Positions 63,980-64,000 of a DNA stretch of 64,000 bases are shown piece by piece; the first letter of the stretch is position 1, and each line of letters begins with the position of its first letter. The notes beneath the pieces were generated by a model. That model was not told the origin of the DNA. It worked only from the letters and a program-made list of their open reading frames with translations, and did not search any database. The position numbers and the translations under genes were made by a program. The DNA comes from Janibacter sp. Soil728 (GTDB taxonomy: Bacteria; Actinomycetota; Actinomycetes; Actinomycetales; Dermatophilaceae), in NCBI RefSeq assembly GCF_001428305.1, contig NZ_LMRZ01000006.1:395736-459735 (forward strand), read 5' to 3'.

Positions 63980-64000
63980 ATGGCGCAGATGCGAGTATCA
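63980..64000 (+). CDS. Start of a gene cut by the right edge
   Basis: Seven codons, MAQMRVS. The start is supported only by the leaderless promoter pattern. The beginning resembles helix-turn-helix regulators of the excisionase/MerR kind, but this is too short to assign. Confidence 0.4.

Overview
The window is GC-rich (roughly 70 percent by eye) bacterial DNA with GTG/TTG starts, 4-base ATGA/GTGA gene overlaps and many leaderless genes. Gene families such as IdeR/DtxR, XPB helicase plus helicase-associated protein, DUF3263, DUF3027, DUF4190, WXG100, two-domain SGNH acyltransferases, three-helix-bundle/ArsC and a DUF222-HNH gene point to an actinobacterium. The overall look fits Micrococcales, perhaps Intrasporangiaceae (Janibacter-like); that placement is inference from gene content, not a search. 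No tRNA, rRNA, CRISPR array, insertion sequence or prophage was seen.

Layout. 1-579: edge-truncated DUF222/HNH-type gene behind an SOS-like box. 803-6929: complete mrpA(B)CDEFG cation/proton antiporter operon, ended by a perfect 23-bp hairpin shared with a convergent NlpC/P60 cell-wall hydrolase that carries a ydaO-type cyclic-di-AMP riboswitch. 8210-13756: IdeR-like repressor, an MFS exporter, a three-gene operon (hotdog-like protein, SDR, iron alcohol dehydrogenase/transhydrogenase) and pdxH. 13804-17822: two paralogous membrane acyltransferase-SGNH proteins. 17954-22858: citrate synthase, lipoprotein, serC, and a MarR-MFS-micropeptide operon. 23023-26778: purine permease, DUF3027, cold-shock protein, aldose epimerase. 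26843-33551: MFS, helicase-associated protein, HMG-CoA-lyase-like enzyme, DUF4190 protein, XPB helicase. 33691-36731: ehuBCDA ectoine-type uptake system. 36932-43074: PhoP/TrcR-like response regulator, histidine kinase, HtrA protease, DUF2339 membrane protein, orphan WXG100 protein. 43138-48195: FtsX-type ABC exporter and PhoD phosphatase. 48283-56113: form II CO-dehydrogenase-type molybdenum hydroxylase with coxDEF accessory genes. 56192-59223: groEL with two CIRCE boxes, a hypothetical, a decayed GNAT gene, DUF3263. 59458-64000: small secreted protein, PLP decarboxylase, ArsC-like phosphatase divergent from a stand-alone three-helix bundle, ung, SGNH hydrolase and the first codons of another gene.

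Functional themes. Ion and osmotic balance (Mrp antiporter, c-di-AMP riboswitch on a wall hydrolase, ectoine-type uptake), envelope maintenance (acyltransferases, HtrA under a two-component system, PhoD, FtsX) and scavenging metabolism (form II cox genes) are each grouped in compact operons.

Most unusual signals. (1) A short motif, CGAAGGGRG and its complement, occurs about once per kb on both strands, forces rare codons in several frames and is paired head-to-head in hairpins, a pattern resembling DNA uptake sequences. (2) Seven copies of a hairpin with core GCATTGCC-ATAG-GGCAATGC occur in three intergenic clusters, with locus-specific palindromic extensions. (3) About ten genes have a TANNNT-type box 6-7 bases before the start codon, implying leaderless transcripts. 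(4) A 20-bp hairpin buries the ribosome binding site of the DUF2339 gene.
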